In this document: positions 28,286-36,780 of the stretch, piece by piece
Position numbering within the stretch: position 1 is the first letter of the stretch
Layout: the number at the start of each line of letters is the position of its first letter
Origin: Bog-756 sp963806455
GTDB lineage: Bacteria > Actinomycetota > Acidimicrobiia > Acidimicrobiales > RAAP-2
Direction: 5' to 3'
Assembly (NCBI GenBank): GCA_963806455.1
Contig: CAWDXZ010000002.1
Coordinates: 871,558 to 935,557, forward strand
DNA: 64,000 nucleotides
Position numbers and translations under genes: made by a program
The notes under the pieces: generated by a model
The model's input: only the letters and a program-made list of their open reading frames with translations
The model's database searches: none
What the model was told of the DNA's origin: nothing

Positions 28286-28375
28286 GGCCACCATGGTGGC
28301 AGACCGGGGTCGAGCGCCCCCGTGGCGCCGCCGCCCCCACCACCGCTCGCCGGTCCGGCGCCTCGCCACCTCGTC

Positions 28376-29461
28376 TCAGAGCAGCGTGTTCTCGACCGGG
28401 TTCAGACCGAGGTGGGCCCAGGCCCGGGGGGCGGCCATCCGCCCCCGGGTGGTGCGCTGCACCAGGCCCTGCTGGAGCAGGTACGGCTCGTAGGCGTCCT
28501 CGATGGTGTCCGGTTCCTCCCCCACGCACTGGGCCAACGTGGTGAGCCCCACCGCCCGGCCGGCGAACCGCCGGCACAGGACGTCGAGGATGGCCCGGTC
28601 CACCTTGTCCAGGCCGAGCTCGTCCACACCGAACACCTCGAGCCCGTCGACGGCGGCCGTCGAGGTGATGGTGCCCTCGGCCCGCACCTCCACATAGTCC
28701 CTCACCCGCCGGAGCAGCCGGTTGGCGATCCGGGGTGTGCCACGGGACCGCTCGGCGATACGTCGGGCGCCCTCGGCGTCCACCGGGACCCCGAGGATGG
28801 AAGCCGACCGGAGCACGATGGCCTGGAGCTCGACGGTGTCGTAGTGGTCGAGACGGCCGACGAAACCGAAGCGGTCGCGCAAGGGGCCGGCCACCAGCCC
28901 GGTGCGGGTGGTGGCGCCCACCAGGGTGAACGGGGGCAGGTCGAGGCGAATGCTCCGGGCGGTCGGCCCCTTCCCGATGAGGATGTCCAATTTGAAGTCC
29001 TCCATGGCCGGATACAGGACCTCCTCCACCGAACGCTGGAGGCGGTGGATCTCGTCGATGAACAACACGTCCCCCTCCTGCAGGTCCGTCAGGAGGGCGG
29101 CCAGGTCGCCCGCCCGGACCAGCACCGGCCCGGCCGTGACCCGGAGACCGACGCCCATCTCCGCCGCCACGATGCCGGCGAGGGACGTCTTCCCGAGCCC
29201 CGGAGGACCGGCGAAGAGGAGGTGGTCGACGGGCTGGCGGCGTTTGCGGGCCGCCTCGATGACGATCCTCAGGTGCTCGGTGAGCTGCCCCTGCCCGATG
29301 AACTCACCCAGATGGCGCGGCCGAAGGCCGGATTCTTCGGCCTCTTCGGCGGGTGCGACCCCGGGGTCGACGTCACGCACCGGACCCTCCGGCCCCGTCG
29401 GCGCCGCCGGTGGTCCGGGGCCCGCCCCACTCAGGACCTCGCGCCGGGCGCCCGGGCTCAT
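28376..29461 (-). CDS. ruvB: Holliday junction branch migration helicase RuvB
   Basis: 361 aa. Walker A GPPGLGKTS, Walker B VLFIDEIHRL, sensor GATTRTG and the C-terminal winged helix are present. A ~45-residue Pro/Gly/Glu-rich extension precedes the usual LRPRHLGEFIGQ start. ATG overlaps the ruvA stop (ATGA). Confidence 0.97.
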   Translation of the reverse strand: MSPGARREVLSGAGPGPPAAPTGPEGPVRDVDPGVAPAEEAEESGLRPRHLGEFIGQGQLTEHLRIVIEAARKRRQPVDHLLFAGPPGLGKTSLAGIVAAEMGVGLRVTAGPVLVRAGDLAALLTDLQEGDVLFIDEIHRLQRSVEEVLYPAMEDFKLDILIGKGPTARSIRLDLPPFTLVGATTRTGLVAGPLRDRFGFVGRLDHYDTVELQAIVLRSASILGVPVDAEGARRIAERSRGTPRIANRLLRRVRDYVEVRAEGTITSTAAVDGLEVFGVDELGLDKVDRAILDVLCRRFAGRAVGLTTLAQCVGEEPDTIEDAYEPYLLQQGLVQRTTRGRMAAPRAWAHLGLNPVENTLL

Positions 29462-30042
29462 CGGCTCCGGGCCAGTTCGCGCAGGGCCGACCGGACCATC
29501 TCCTCCACCGAGGCCTCGCCCTCCACCGATTCGAGCGCGTCCCTGATCTCGTCGGGCCCGTAGCCGAGACCCAACAGGGCGACACGAACCTCGCCGCGCC
29601 CTCCCCCGCCCCCCTCATCGGCCCCTCCGAGGGTCGGGAGGTCGAGCCGTGCCTTGAGCTCGAGCATCAAGCGGGCCGCCGTCTTCTTCCCGACCCCCGG
29701 CACCAGGCACAGGGCGTCGAGGTCGTCCTCCAGCACGGCCGTCGACAGGGCGGCGGGGGACATCGACGAGAGGATGGACAGGGCCAGTGACGGCCCGACC
29801 CCGTGCGCCCCGAGCAGCGCCTCGAAGCAACGGCGTTCGTCGGCGTGCGCGAATCCGAACAGCACGATGGCGTCCTCGCGGACGTGGGTGTGGACGTGGA
29901 GGAACACCTCGCATCCCGGGCTCCCGAGGGATGCCGCCAGCGAGGCGGGCACTGACACCCGGTAGCCGACCCCCCCGACCTCGACCACCACCTCGCCGGG
30001 GGCGGGTCGACCCAACAGCGAGCCCCGCAGCGATCCGATCAC
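29458..30042 (-). CDS. ruvA: Holliday junction branch migration protein RuvA
   Basis: 194 aa. N-terminal OB fold beginning IGSLRGSLL, helix-hairpin-helix motifs including LVPGVGKKTAARLMLELK, then an acidic-Gly linker and the C-terminal RuvB-binding domain (ALLGLGYGPDEI). The start is GTG 30042, overlapping the ruvC stop. Frame upstream is a ruvC shadow. Confidence 0.96.
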   Translation of the reverse strand: MIGSLRGSLLGRPAPGEVVVEVGGVGYRVSVPASLAASLGSPGCEVFLHVHTHVREDAIVLFGFAHADERRCFEALLGAHGVGPSLALSILSSMSPAALSTAVLEDDLDALCLVPGVGKKTAARLMLELKARLDLPTLGGADEGGGGGRGEVRVALLGLGYGPDEIRDALESVEGEASVEEMVRSALRELARSR

Positions 30043-30548
30043 GCCGGGCCCCCGGAGGCGGCAGCCACGGCTCGGCGCAGCGGCTCGGTGGTGAGATGGC
30101 ACGCCGCCAGGGCCAGGGCGTCGGCCACATCGGGTGGGCTGGGCGGTTCGGAGAGGCGGAGCACCGAGGCCACCATGCGCTGCACCTGCTCCTTGGTGGC
30201 GCCGCCGTACCCGACGATGGCCTGCTTGACCTCGTTGGCGGTGTACTGGGCCACTTCGCAGCCGGACTGGGACGCCGCCACCAACGCCACGCCCGCAGCC
30301 TGCCCGGTGGCCATGGCGGTATGGGCGTTGACTTGGAAGAACACCCGCTCGACCACCACCGCCTCGGGCCGGAACTCCTCCACCAGGGCCACGAGCTCGT
30401 GGAAGAGGGTACCGAGACGCCCGGGCAGGGGCATGGAGGGATCGGTCGAGATCACCCCACCGGCCGCGGCGGCGAGACCGCCCGGCCGACGGGTCACGAC
30501 GCCGTAGCCGCAACGTGACAGGCCCGGATCGACGCCCAGGACGAACAT
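30039..30548 (-). CDS. ruvC: crossover junction endodeoxyribonuclease RuvC
   Basis: 169 aa. Acidic residues of the RNase H-like active site are in GVDPGLSRCGYG, VVVERVFF and DVADALALA. First gene of ruvC-ruvA-ruvB, each joined to the next by a 4-bp overlap. About 60 bp separate it from yebC upstream. Confidence 0.96.
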   Translation of the reverse strand: MFVLGVDPGLSRCGYGVVTRRPGGLAAAAGGVISTDPSMPLPGRLGTLFHELVALVEEFRPEAVVVERVFFQVNAHTAMATGQAAGVALVAASQSGCEVAQYTANEVKQAIVGYGGATKEQVQRMVASVLRLSEPPSPPDVADALALAACHLTTEPLRRAVAAASGGPA

Positions 30549-30608
30549 GCGTTCGAGACTAGCGCCACGGGCAGTCGGCGGCGGGGACCCCCCTCCGGGA
30601 AGGGACGC

Positions 30609-31358
30609 CTACCCGTTGAAGGCGGCCATCACGGCGTCGGGGATGTCGAAGTTGGCGTAGACGTTCTGCACGTCGTCGTGGTCGTCCAAGGCCTCGATGA
30701 GCCGGAGCACCCGCCTTGACTCCGACTCGGAGCTGACGGCGACCGTGGCGGACGGCACCATCGACAGCTCGGACGAGGCCGGCTCGAGCCCGGCCGCCTC
30801 GAGGGCGCCGCGCACGGTCGCCAGGTCGGCGGGGGCGGCGGTGACCACCCAGCGTTCACCCTCGTCGGCCAGATCCTCGGCGCCGGCTTCCATGGCCACC
30901 TCGAGCACCCGTTCCTCGTCCACGTCCCGGGCCAGCTCGATCACCCCCTTCCGCTCGAACTGCCAGCTCACCGCGCCGGGTTCGGCCAGGGCGCCGCCGT
31001 TCTTGTTGAAGATGTTGCGGATCTCCGCACCGGTGCGATTGCGATTGTCCGACAGGCACTCCACGATGACGGCCACGCCGGCGGGTGCGTACCCCTCGTA
31101 GGCGATCGATTCGTAGCGGACGCCTTCGAGCTCGCCGGAGCCGCGCTTGACGGCTCGGTCGATGGTGTCGCTCGGCACCGAGGCATCGCGGGCCTTGGCG
31201 TACACGGCGCGCAGGCTGGCGTTGGCCGACATGTCGCTGCCACCTTCCCGAGCTGCCACCTCGACCTGGCGGATGAGCTTGGCGAAGACCTTGGCCCGGG
31301 CCGAGTCCTGGGCCCCCTTCCGGTACTTGGTCGTCGCCCACTTCGAATGTCCCGACAC
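30609..31358 (-). CDS. YebC/PmpR family protein
   Basis: 249 aa, GTG start. SGHSKWATTKYRKGAQD and the NRTGAEIRNIFNKNGG segment are the family signature. Members act as transcriptional regulators or translation factors relieving ribosome stalling at polyproline, depending on subgroup. It is located 2 bp after pdxT and upstream of ruvCAB, its classic neighbours. Confidence 0.95.
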   Translation of the reverse strand: MSGHSKWATTKYRKGAQDSARAKVFAKLIRQVEVAAREGGSDMSANASLRAVYAKARDASVPSDTIDRAVKRGSGELEGVRYESIAYEGYAPAGVAVIVECLSDNRNRTGAEIRNIFNKNGGALAEPGAVSWQFERKGVIELARDVDEERVLEVAMEAGAEDLADEGERWVVTAAPADLATVRGALEAAGLEPASSELSMVPSATVAVSSESESRRVLRLIEALDDHDDVQNVYANFDIPDAVMAAFNG

Positions 31359-31360
31359 GG

Positions 31361-31981
31361 CTACTGCCTCTCTGCTTTGGTCATCTCCACGAACAGCCGG
31401 TGCAGCCTACGGTCCCCGGTCACCTCCGGATGGAACGAGGTCACCAGGACCGGACCCTGGCGGCAGACCACCGGCTCCGAGCCGCATCCACGGCCGTCGC
31501 CACCGGTCCCGTCGGAGGGCAGCCGGGCCAGGACCTCGACGTCAGGGCCGGCCCGCTCCACCACCGGGGCGCGGATGAACACGGCGTGGAACGGCTCCTC
31601 GTCGAGGCCGTCCACCTCCAGGTCGCATTCGAAGGAGGCGGCCTGACGCCCGTACCCGTTGCGCCGGACGGTCAGGTCGATCAGGCCGAAGCCCTGCTGG
31701 TCCGGGCGCCCATCGAGTACCTCGTCGGCCAGCAGGATCATGCCGGCACAGGTGCCGAGCACGGGCATTCCCCCCGCCAACGAGTGGGCCATCGGCTCGA
31801 ACAGGCCCGAGGACTGGATGAGCATGGCGAGCGTGGTCGACTCGCCCCCCGGCATGACCAGTCCGTGGAGGCCGACGAGGTCGTTCGGCGTCCGAACCAG
31901 TCGGACCGGCTCACCGAGGTCGGCGAGCGCGCCCACGTGCTCCCGGACGTCACCCTGGAGCGCGAGGACCCCGACGGTCAC
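31361..31981 (-). CDS. pdxT: pyridoxal 5'-phosphate synthase glutaminase subunit PdxT
   Basis: 206 aa. Class I glutaminase: MPGGESTT oxyanion strand, nucleophile Cys in GTCAGMILLA, and the His-Glu pair in SFHPEVTGD. It supplies ammonia to PdxS. GTG start. A ~20-residue insertion rich in Gly and Cys (SDGTGGDGRGCGSE) precedes the last strand, an oddity of this copy. It follows pdxS by 36 bp. Confidence 0.95.
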   Translation of the reverse strand: MTVGVLALQGDVREHVGALADLGEPVRLVRTPNDLVGLHGLVMPGGESTTLAMLIQSSGLFEPMAHSLAGGMPVLGTCAGMILLADEVLDGRPDQQGFGLIDLTVRRNGYGRQAASFECDLEVDGLDEEPFHAVFIRAPVVERAGPDVEVLARLPSDGTGGDGRGCGSEPVVCRQGPVLVTSFHPEVTGDRRLHRLFVEMTKAERQ

Positions 31982-32017
31982 CTCCGGCCCCCCGGGCCCC
32001 GAGGGCCGGTGTGCCGG

Positions 32018-32941
32018 TCACCAACCACGCTCGGCCAGGTGGACTCCGAGCGCGCCCATCTCCTGTCCCGCCATGGCCTCACCCAGCCCGGTCGAGACCT
32101 TGGCCACCAACCCGGCATCGGCGTAGTGGGCGGTCGCCTCCACGATGGCCCTCGCCATCCGGGGGGGGGTCGCGCTCTTGAAGATGCCCGAACCGACGAA
32201 GACCGCCTCGGCGCCGAGCTGCATGACCAAAGACGCGTCGGCCGGCGTGGCGATCCCGCCGGCGCAGAACAGGGGAACGGGGAGACGCCCGGTCGAGGCG
32301 ATCTCCTGGATCAGGCCGATGGGGGCGGCCAGCTCCTTGGCCCACCCGTAGCGCTCGGCCGAATCGGCCTCGGCCACCCTCCGGATGTCGCCCAGGATCG
32401 AGCGCAGGTGGCGCACGGCCTCGACGATGTTGCCGGTGCCGGCCTCGCCCTTCGAACGGATCATCGCCGCCCCCTCGGAGATGCGGCGCAGCGCCTCGCC
32501 GAGGTTGGTCGCCCCGCACACGAACGGCACGGAGAATTCCCACTTGTCGATGTGGTAGGCCTCGTCGGCTGGGGTCAGGACCTCGCTCTCGTCGACGTAG
32601 TCGACGCCGAGGGAGGCGAGCACCTGAGCCTCGGCGAAGTGACCGATGCGGGCCTTGGCCATGACCGGGATGGTCACCGCTTCCTTGATCCCCTCGATGA
32701 GCGCCGGATCGCTCATCCGGGCCACACCACCGTCGCGGCGAATGTCGGCCGGTACCCGTTCGAGGGCCATGACCGCCACCGCCCCGGCGTCCTCGGCCAC
32801 CTTGGCCTGCTCGGCGTCCACCACGTCCATGATGACGCCACCCCGCAACATCTCGGCCAACCCGCGCTTGACCGTCACGGTACCGGTCACACGACCTGGA
32901 CCGGCGTTAGCCTCCTCGTTCACGGGCTCGGGCATGGACAT
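32018..32941 (-). CDS. pdxS: pyridoxal 5'-phosphate synthase subunit PdxS
   Basis: 307 aa. (beta/alpha)8 enzyme forming PLP from ribose 5-phosphate, glyceraldehyde 3-phosphate and ammonia. GGVIMDVVDAEQAKVAEDAG and the Schiff-base region IPVMAKARIGHFAEAQ, plus FCAGGIATPADASLVMQLG, are diagnostic. ATG 32941, with a second in-frame ATG two codons in. Tandem repeats lie 140-180 bp upstream and may regulate it. Confidence 0.97.
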   Translation of the reverse strand: MSMPEPVNEEANAGPGRVTGTVTVKRGLAEMLRGGVIMDVVDAEQAKVAEDAGAVAVMALERVPADIRRDGGVARMSDPALIEGIKEAVTIPVMAKARIGHFAEAQVLASLGVDYVDESEVLTPADEAYHIDKWEFSVPFVCGATNLGEALRRISEGAAMIRSKGEAGTGNIVEAVRHLRSILGDIRRVAEADSAERYGWAKELAAPIGLIQEIASTGRLPVPLFCAGGIATPADASLVMQLGAEAVFVGSGIFKSATPPRMARAIVEATAHYADAGLVAKVSTGLGEAMAGQEMGALGVHLAERGW

Positions 32942-33082
32942 ATCCTACCCTCGGCCGTCGACACGTCCGCCTTGGGCCGATACGGGAGGGTCGTCCTGCA
33001 CGGCGGTGCGGGGGGACGGTCGTCACCACGGAACGGGCCGGTCTCGAGCCCCTGCTTTTCCACGGAGCCAGGCCCGCTCAAC

Positions 33083-33123
33083 CTCGATCCTCAAGATTTC
33101 TTTCTCGATCGTCAAGATTCTTT
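33083..33123. repeat. two tandem imperfect 20-21-bp direct repeats upstream of pdxS
   Basis: Two adjacent copies, CTCGATCCTCAAGATTTC(TTT) at 33083-33103 and CTCGATCGTCAAGATTC(TTT) at 33104-33123, differ at one base and one T. They lie in the 288-bp gap between yceI and pdxS, whose AT-rich core contrasts with the surrounding GC. PdxR/MocR-type regulators of PLP synthesis often bind direct repeats, so this is a candidate operator; no pdxR gene is nearby. Otherwise the gap holds nothing I recognise. Confidence 0.5.
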
Positions 33124-33182
33124 CTCCGCTTTTTTGGTCGGATTCTCCCTGTCACGTGCCCACAATGCCCTGGCCACGAGCC

Positions 33183-33197
33183 CACGGGGAGCCCGTG
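33183..33197 (-). terminator. possible short hairpin after yceI
   Basis: CACGGG and CCCGTG form a perfect 6-bp stem with a 3-base loop, about 33 bp after the yceI stop on its transcribed strand. There is no U-tract, so termination is only a possibility. Confidence 0.25.
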
Positions 33198-33229
33198 ACC
33201 AGTCCGGAGAGAGCGGTCGGCGAGGGAGG

Positions 33230-33811
33230 CTAGGCTTGGAGGACCGCTTCGGCCTCGATCTGGATGTCGACCTTCTTGGCCACCACCAGGCCACCCGTGT
33301 CCATGACGGCCCCGAAGGAGACACCGAAGTCGTCACGGTTGATCGACGTCGAAGCACTGAATCCGACTCGGTGGTTCCCGAAGGGGTCCTTGACCACGCC
33401 CTCGAGGGTCACGTCCAAGGTGACCGGGCGGGTCACGCCCCGGATGGTGAGGTCGCCGTCGACCTGCCACTTGGTCGGGCTGACGCTCCGCACCGACGTG
33501 CTCTCGTACGTCCAGTTCGGATGGTTCTCCACGTCGAAGAAGTCGTTGGTCCGGAGATGGTCGTCCCGGGTCTCGTCCCGGGTGTCGACGCTGCCGGCCT
33601 CGATGGTGACCGATACCTTCGAGTCCGCCGGGTCGTCGGCGATGTCGATGGTGCCGTCGAAGGTGCTGAAGCGGCCACGCACCTTGGACACGGCCATGTG
33701 GCGCACGGCGAAACCCAGCTCCGTATGGGAGGGGTCGATCGCGTACGACCCGACGGCGGGCCACTCCGTCCCGTTGACGGTCCTGCTGGTTACCTCGGTC
33801 TCTGTTGCCAT
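33230..33811 (-). CDS. YceI family protein (lipocalin-like isoprenoid/lipid-binding fold)
   Basis: 193 aa. YAIDPSHTELGFAVRHMAVSKVRGRF opens the YceI domain, and DDHLRTNDFFDVENHP and GDLTIRGVTRPVTLDV are family motifs. Members bind isoprenoid-type lipids and respond to stress. No signal peptide is visible, so it is cytoplasmic. ATG 33811 is set by AGGAGGT seven bases upstream; the frame upstream is open only by chance. It is divergent from marR across an operator-like region. Confidence 0.94.
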   Translation of the reverse strand: MATETEVTSRTVNGTEWPAVGSYAIDPSHTELGFAVRHMAVSKVRGRFSTFDGTIDIADDPADSKVSVTIEAGSVDTRDETRDDHLRTNDFFDVENHPNWTYESTSVRSVSPTKWQVDGDLTIRGVTRPVTLDVTLEGVVKDPFGNHRVGFSASTSINRDDFGVSFGAVMDTGGLVVAKKVDIQIEAEAVLQA

Positions 33812-33857
33812 GTCGGTGACCTCCTCGGCCTCGAGTGACCCCGGGATGCACGCCCGA

Positions 33858-33902
33858 AGTTGTTTGTACCAACAACTATAGCACACTTATTTGTTTCTGC
33901 AA
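33858..33902 (-). promoter_or_regulatory. yceI promoter with overlapping inverted repeat (putative MarR operator)
   Basis: On the minus strand, TTGCAG (33902-33897) and TATAGT (33880-33875) are 16 bp apart, a plausible sigma70-type promoter 64 bp upstream of yceI. A perfect 7-bp inverted repeat AGTTGTT-6 bp-AACAACT (33858-33877) overlaps the -10 and expected start site. A partial second copy (AGTTGCAGAAACAA on the minus strand) covers the -35. This is the usual layout for MarR repression of a divergent gene. Confidence 0.6.
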
Positions 33903-33907
33903 CTATC

Positions 33908-33927
33908 ACCGGAACTTCCGGTAACAT
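33908..33927 (+). promoter_or_regulatory. marR -10 region with palindrome; leaderless start likely
   Basis: A 15-bp perfect palindrome ACCGGAAcTTCCGGT (33908-33922) abuts TAACAT (33922-33927). Only six bases separate TAACAT from the marR ATG and there is no ribosome-binding site, so transcription probably starts at the ATG. The palindrome could be an autoregulatory site distinct from the yceI-side repeat. Confidence 0.5.
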
Positions 33928-33933
33928 GCGGGC

Positions 33934-34443
33934 ATGGCACGAATCCAGGCGACCGACGACGAGCGGCTGACCACGGTGGGGCTCCTCTTCGAGTCCGCCG
34001 CCGGCCTACGCCGGGTGTTCGAACGCCGTCTCGAATCTGAGCGGTCGCTGTCCAACCAGTCCTTCGACGTCCTCATCCGGCTGGCCCGCACCCCCGGCTC
34101 CGAGCTCCGCATGAGCGAGCTGGCCGCCCAGACCTCCTTGACCCCGAGCGGTCTGACCCGCGCCGTCGACCGGCTCCAGCAGCAGGGTCTGGTGGCCCGG
34201 CGGGTCTGCCCCGAGGACCGGCGTGGCGCATTCGCCGTCCTCACCCCGGCGGGCCAGGAACTGATGGACCGGGCCATCCCCGACCACGTCGCCCACGTGA
34301 ACGAGGTGCTGAGCGACCTCTTCACCCCCACCGAGGAGGAGACCCTGGCGTTGCTGCTACGGCGCCTGCGGGACCACCTCTTCGGCAGCGACGCCGAATG
34401 GGGGCTCGCCCCCGAGGACGCCGACATCTGCCGGGAGGGATAG
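33934..34443 (+). CDS. MarR family transcriptional regulator
   Basis: 169 aa. Winged helix-turn-helix: helix pair around SELAAQTSLTPSGLTRAVDRLQQQGLVAR and wing VCPEDRRGAFAVLTPAGQELM. No conserved Cys pair typical of OhrR is seen; a single Cys sits in the wing region and another near the C-terminus. Divergent from yceI, whose promoter carries a matching inverted repeat, so YceI is the likely target. The ligand is unknown. Confidence 0.93.
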   Translation: MARIQATDDERLTTVGLLFESAAGLRRVFERRLESERSLSNQSFDVLIRLARTPGSELRMSELAAQTSLTPSGLTRAVDRLQQQGLVARRVCPEDRRGAFAVLTPAGQELMDRAIPDHVAHVNEVLSDLFTPTEEETLALLLRRLRDHLFGSDAEWGLAPEDADICREG

Positions 34444-34463
34444 GCCCGATCCCCAGTGGTGGG

Positions 34464-35489
34464 TCAGAGCAGGGACTGGGCCTCGGCCCGGACCCGGGTG
34501 TCGTCCAGGTTCCCCTCGGGGAGGCGGTCGGATGCCCCCCCGGCCACCGGGTCGATCCAAAGCCAGCGGGTGAGATCGGCGGTGCGACTGCCTCCGGGCG
34601 GCCACGGGCCCGGGGAGCCCGTCCGAGCCACCATGGCCTGGAGGGCGGAGCCGATGCCGGGGGGATAGCGCACCACCGATGCGGCCCGCTGGTCGGCCGA
34701 GAATTCCCGTCCCGGGCCGATCAGGGAACGGACCTGCTCGGACGCCCTGTCCACCCCGACGAGGGCCGACCACGGCGCCAGGGCCGCCACCGCCACCCCG
34801 GCGAGGACGGTGTCGTGGCGCTTCACATGGACCAGCTCGTGGGCCAGCACCCCTTCCAGCTGGACCAGCGACAGCGACCGCTCGAGGGCGGATGTCACGA
34901 TCAGGCAGGCCGTGGACGGGTCACGTCCCACCGCCATGGCGTTGGGCACTCCGTGGTCCACCACGAAGATGGCCGGCCGGGGCAGGCCCATGGAGGCGCA
35001 CAGGCCGTCGACCAGGTTGTGGAGGCGTGGGTGCGCCCCCTCGTCGCTCGGGCGCCCCCCCACCGCTCGTACCACTCGGGCCGGGGCCGAACGCCATGTC
35101 CACCCAGACAGGCCTCCGGCCACCAGCACGAGAGCGGCCAGGCCGACGACGGGCAGGCCGACGACCACCAGCACCACCGCCACCACGACGCCCGGGACCA
35201 GCCCGACGCACAGGGCGATGGCGGTGGCCCGACGACGGTTGTGGTGAGCCACCCGCTCCTCGCCGGAATCGTTGGGCCGTTCCGTCGTGGCGGGCGGCGC
35301 GGCCACGGGGGCCGTCGGACCGGGGCCCGACGCCGGACGACGCGGGGACCGGCCGCCCCCCGGCGCACCCGTCGGGCCGCTGGTCGGCCTCTTCCGGCGG
35401 CTGCCACCGCGCGCCCCACCGGCGCCCGGCCTCCCACCGTTGGGTTTGCGGTTGGCCCCCGGCTGGGGCTGCCCACGGGATCCACTCAT
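34464..35489 (-). CDS. M48 family membrane metallopeptidase (HtpX-like)
   Basis: 341 aa. The first ~80 residues are Gly/Pro/Arg-rich and disordered. Two hydrophobic helices (about 88-125) precede the protease domain with HELVH (217-221) as the zinc motif and REFSADQRA (261-269) providing the third ligand. Family members perform membrane-protein quality control. ATG 35489; the frame extending to 35840 is a shadow of pimA. It ends 20 bp from the convergent marR stop. Confidence 0.88.
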   Translation of the reverse strand: MSGSRGQPQPGANRKPNGGRPGAGGARGGSRRKRPTSGPTGAPGGGRSPRRPASGPGPTAPVAAPPATTERPNDSGEERVAHHNRRRATAIALCVGLVPGVVVAVVLVVVGLPVVGLAALVLVAGGLSGWTWRSAPARVVRAVGGRPSDEGAHPRLHNLVDGLCASMGLPRPAIFVVDHGVPNAMAVGRDPSTACLIVTSALERSLSLVQLEGVLAHELVHVKRHDTVLAGVAVAALAPWSALVGVDRASEQVRSLIGPGREFSADQRAASVVRYPPGIGSALQAMVARTGSPGPWPPGGSRTADLTRWLWIDPVAGGASDRLPEGNLDDTRVRAEAQSLL

Positions 35490-35511
35490 GGTGCGAGCAG
35501 TGTAGGGCGTC

Positions 35512-36780
35512 TCATCCCTGCCGCCGGGCCACCAGCGGGCGGTATCGGTCCTCGTACCACGCGGCCAGGCGGTCCATCGACCAGTGCTCGGCCCAGGCCG
35601 ACGCGGCGTCCAGCCAGGCCTCCAGGGTGACCGGGCCGGGCGCGGCGGGGTCCTTCCCGCCGGTGACGACCCCGTCCACGGCCAAGGACCCGGCCAGCCG
35701 CTCGGCCAGCGCCCGGGGGTCACGGGGGGAGACCAGCACGGCATGGCCGCCGGCGGCGTCCCGGTATCCGGCGATGTCGCTCGCCACCACCACGGTCCGG
35801 GCCGCCATGGCCTCGAGCAGCACCATCCCGAACGACTCACCGCCCAGCGAGGGGGCGCACAGCACCCTCGCCCCCACCAGGCGTCGGACCTTCTCCTCTT
35901 CGGAGAGGATGCCGAGCCAGCTGATGTCGGCCGACGGCGGGTACCGCCCTCTCAGGGCCTCGGTCTCCGGGCCGTCGCCGGCGATCCAGAGCACGGGCGG
36001 CGTGGCCGGTTCCCCGTCGCCGGGGGCCCCGGTCGGGGCGGTGGCGAGCCGGGCGAAGGCATCGAGGAGCACCCCCAGTCCCTTGCGCTCCTCGTGGCGA
36101 CCGAGGAAGAGGACGGCGGGGCGCTCGGTCGGCCAGGGCTCCACCCCGCGGTACTGTCCGAGGTCGACCCCGTTGAAGGCGACCTCGTAGGTCCCCCCCA
36201 GCGCGGCCAGGGCGGTCGACCGGGCCGCGGGCGAAACGGCGCAGCGGAGATCGAGGTGCCGGGCCAGCCGCCGGGTGAGGGGGCCGAGGACGGTGTAGAG
36301 CGCACTCCCCCCGCTCCGGTGGAACGTGGCCACCACCGGCGGCAGGCGCCGGGAGACCAACAGCCCGTAGGGAAGGCCGGGGGCGAAGGGCTCGTGGACG
36401 TGCACCAGGTCGAACCCGGCGGACCGGAGCACCCGGAGCGAACGCAGCACGGCCCGGACCGAGACGGTGACCGGGGCGACCGACCCGTTGGCCGGCAGCG
36501 GCACCGACCGTCCGGTCGAGACCACCTCGACATCCGGTGGGACGTCGCCGGTGGACTCCAGCGGGGCGAAGGCGGTGGCACGGTGGCCACGTCGCTCGAG
36601 CGCCCGGGCCAGGCCCACCACCTGGCCCTGGACGCCACCCGGCCGGGACAGGCTGTAGGGGCAGACCAGAGCCACCCGCAGCGAGGTCGGTCCCGCCGGC
36701 TTCTCCCTCCCGGCCAACCGGTCAGTCCGATGCGGAGCGGCGCTGACGGCGCCGCGTCCACTTGACGCCGTACATGGCAT
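35512..36780 (-). CDS. pimA: GT4 glycosyltransferase, probable phosphatidylinositol alpha-mannosyltransferase (PimA-like)
   Basis: Up to 422 aa. VALVCPYSLSRPGGVQGQV, VPLPANGSVAPV, HVHEPFAPGLPYG, FNGVDLGQY, VLFLGRHEERKGL and CAPSLGGESFGMVLLEAMAA follow mycobacterial PimA along its length; the family uses GDP-mannose. The start is uncertain: ATG 36780 overlaps the GGDEF gene by 59 bp, TTG 36717 falls just after that gene's stop, and homology begins only at about residue 35. Context (pgsA, patA) supports a PIM-type lipid role, and acceptor identity is inferred. Confidence 0.88.
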   Translation of the reverse strand: MPCTASSGRGAVSAAPHRTDRLAGREKPAGPTSLRVALVCPYSLSRPGGVQGQVVGLARALERRGHRATAFAPLESTGDVPPDVEVVSTGRSVPLPANGSVAPVTVSVRAVLRSLRVLRSAGFDLVHVHEPFAPGLPYGLLVSRRLPPVVATFHRSGGSALYTVLGPLTRRLARHLDLRCAVSPAARSTALAALGGTYEVAFNGVDLGQYRGVEPWPTERPAVLFLGRHEERKGLGVLLDAFARLATAPTGAPGDGEPATPPVLWIAGDGPETEALRGRYPPSADISWLGILSEEEKVRRLVGARVLCAPSLGGESFGMVLLEAMAARTVVVASDIAGYRDAAGGHAVLVSPRDPRALAERLAGSLAVDGVVTGGKDPAAPGPVTLEAWLDAASAWAEHWSMDRLAAWYEDRYRPLVARRQG

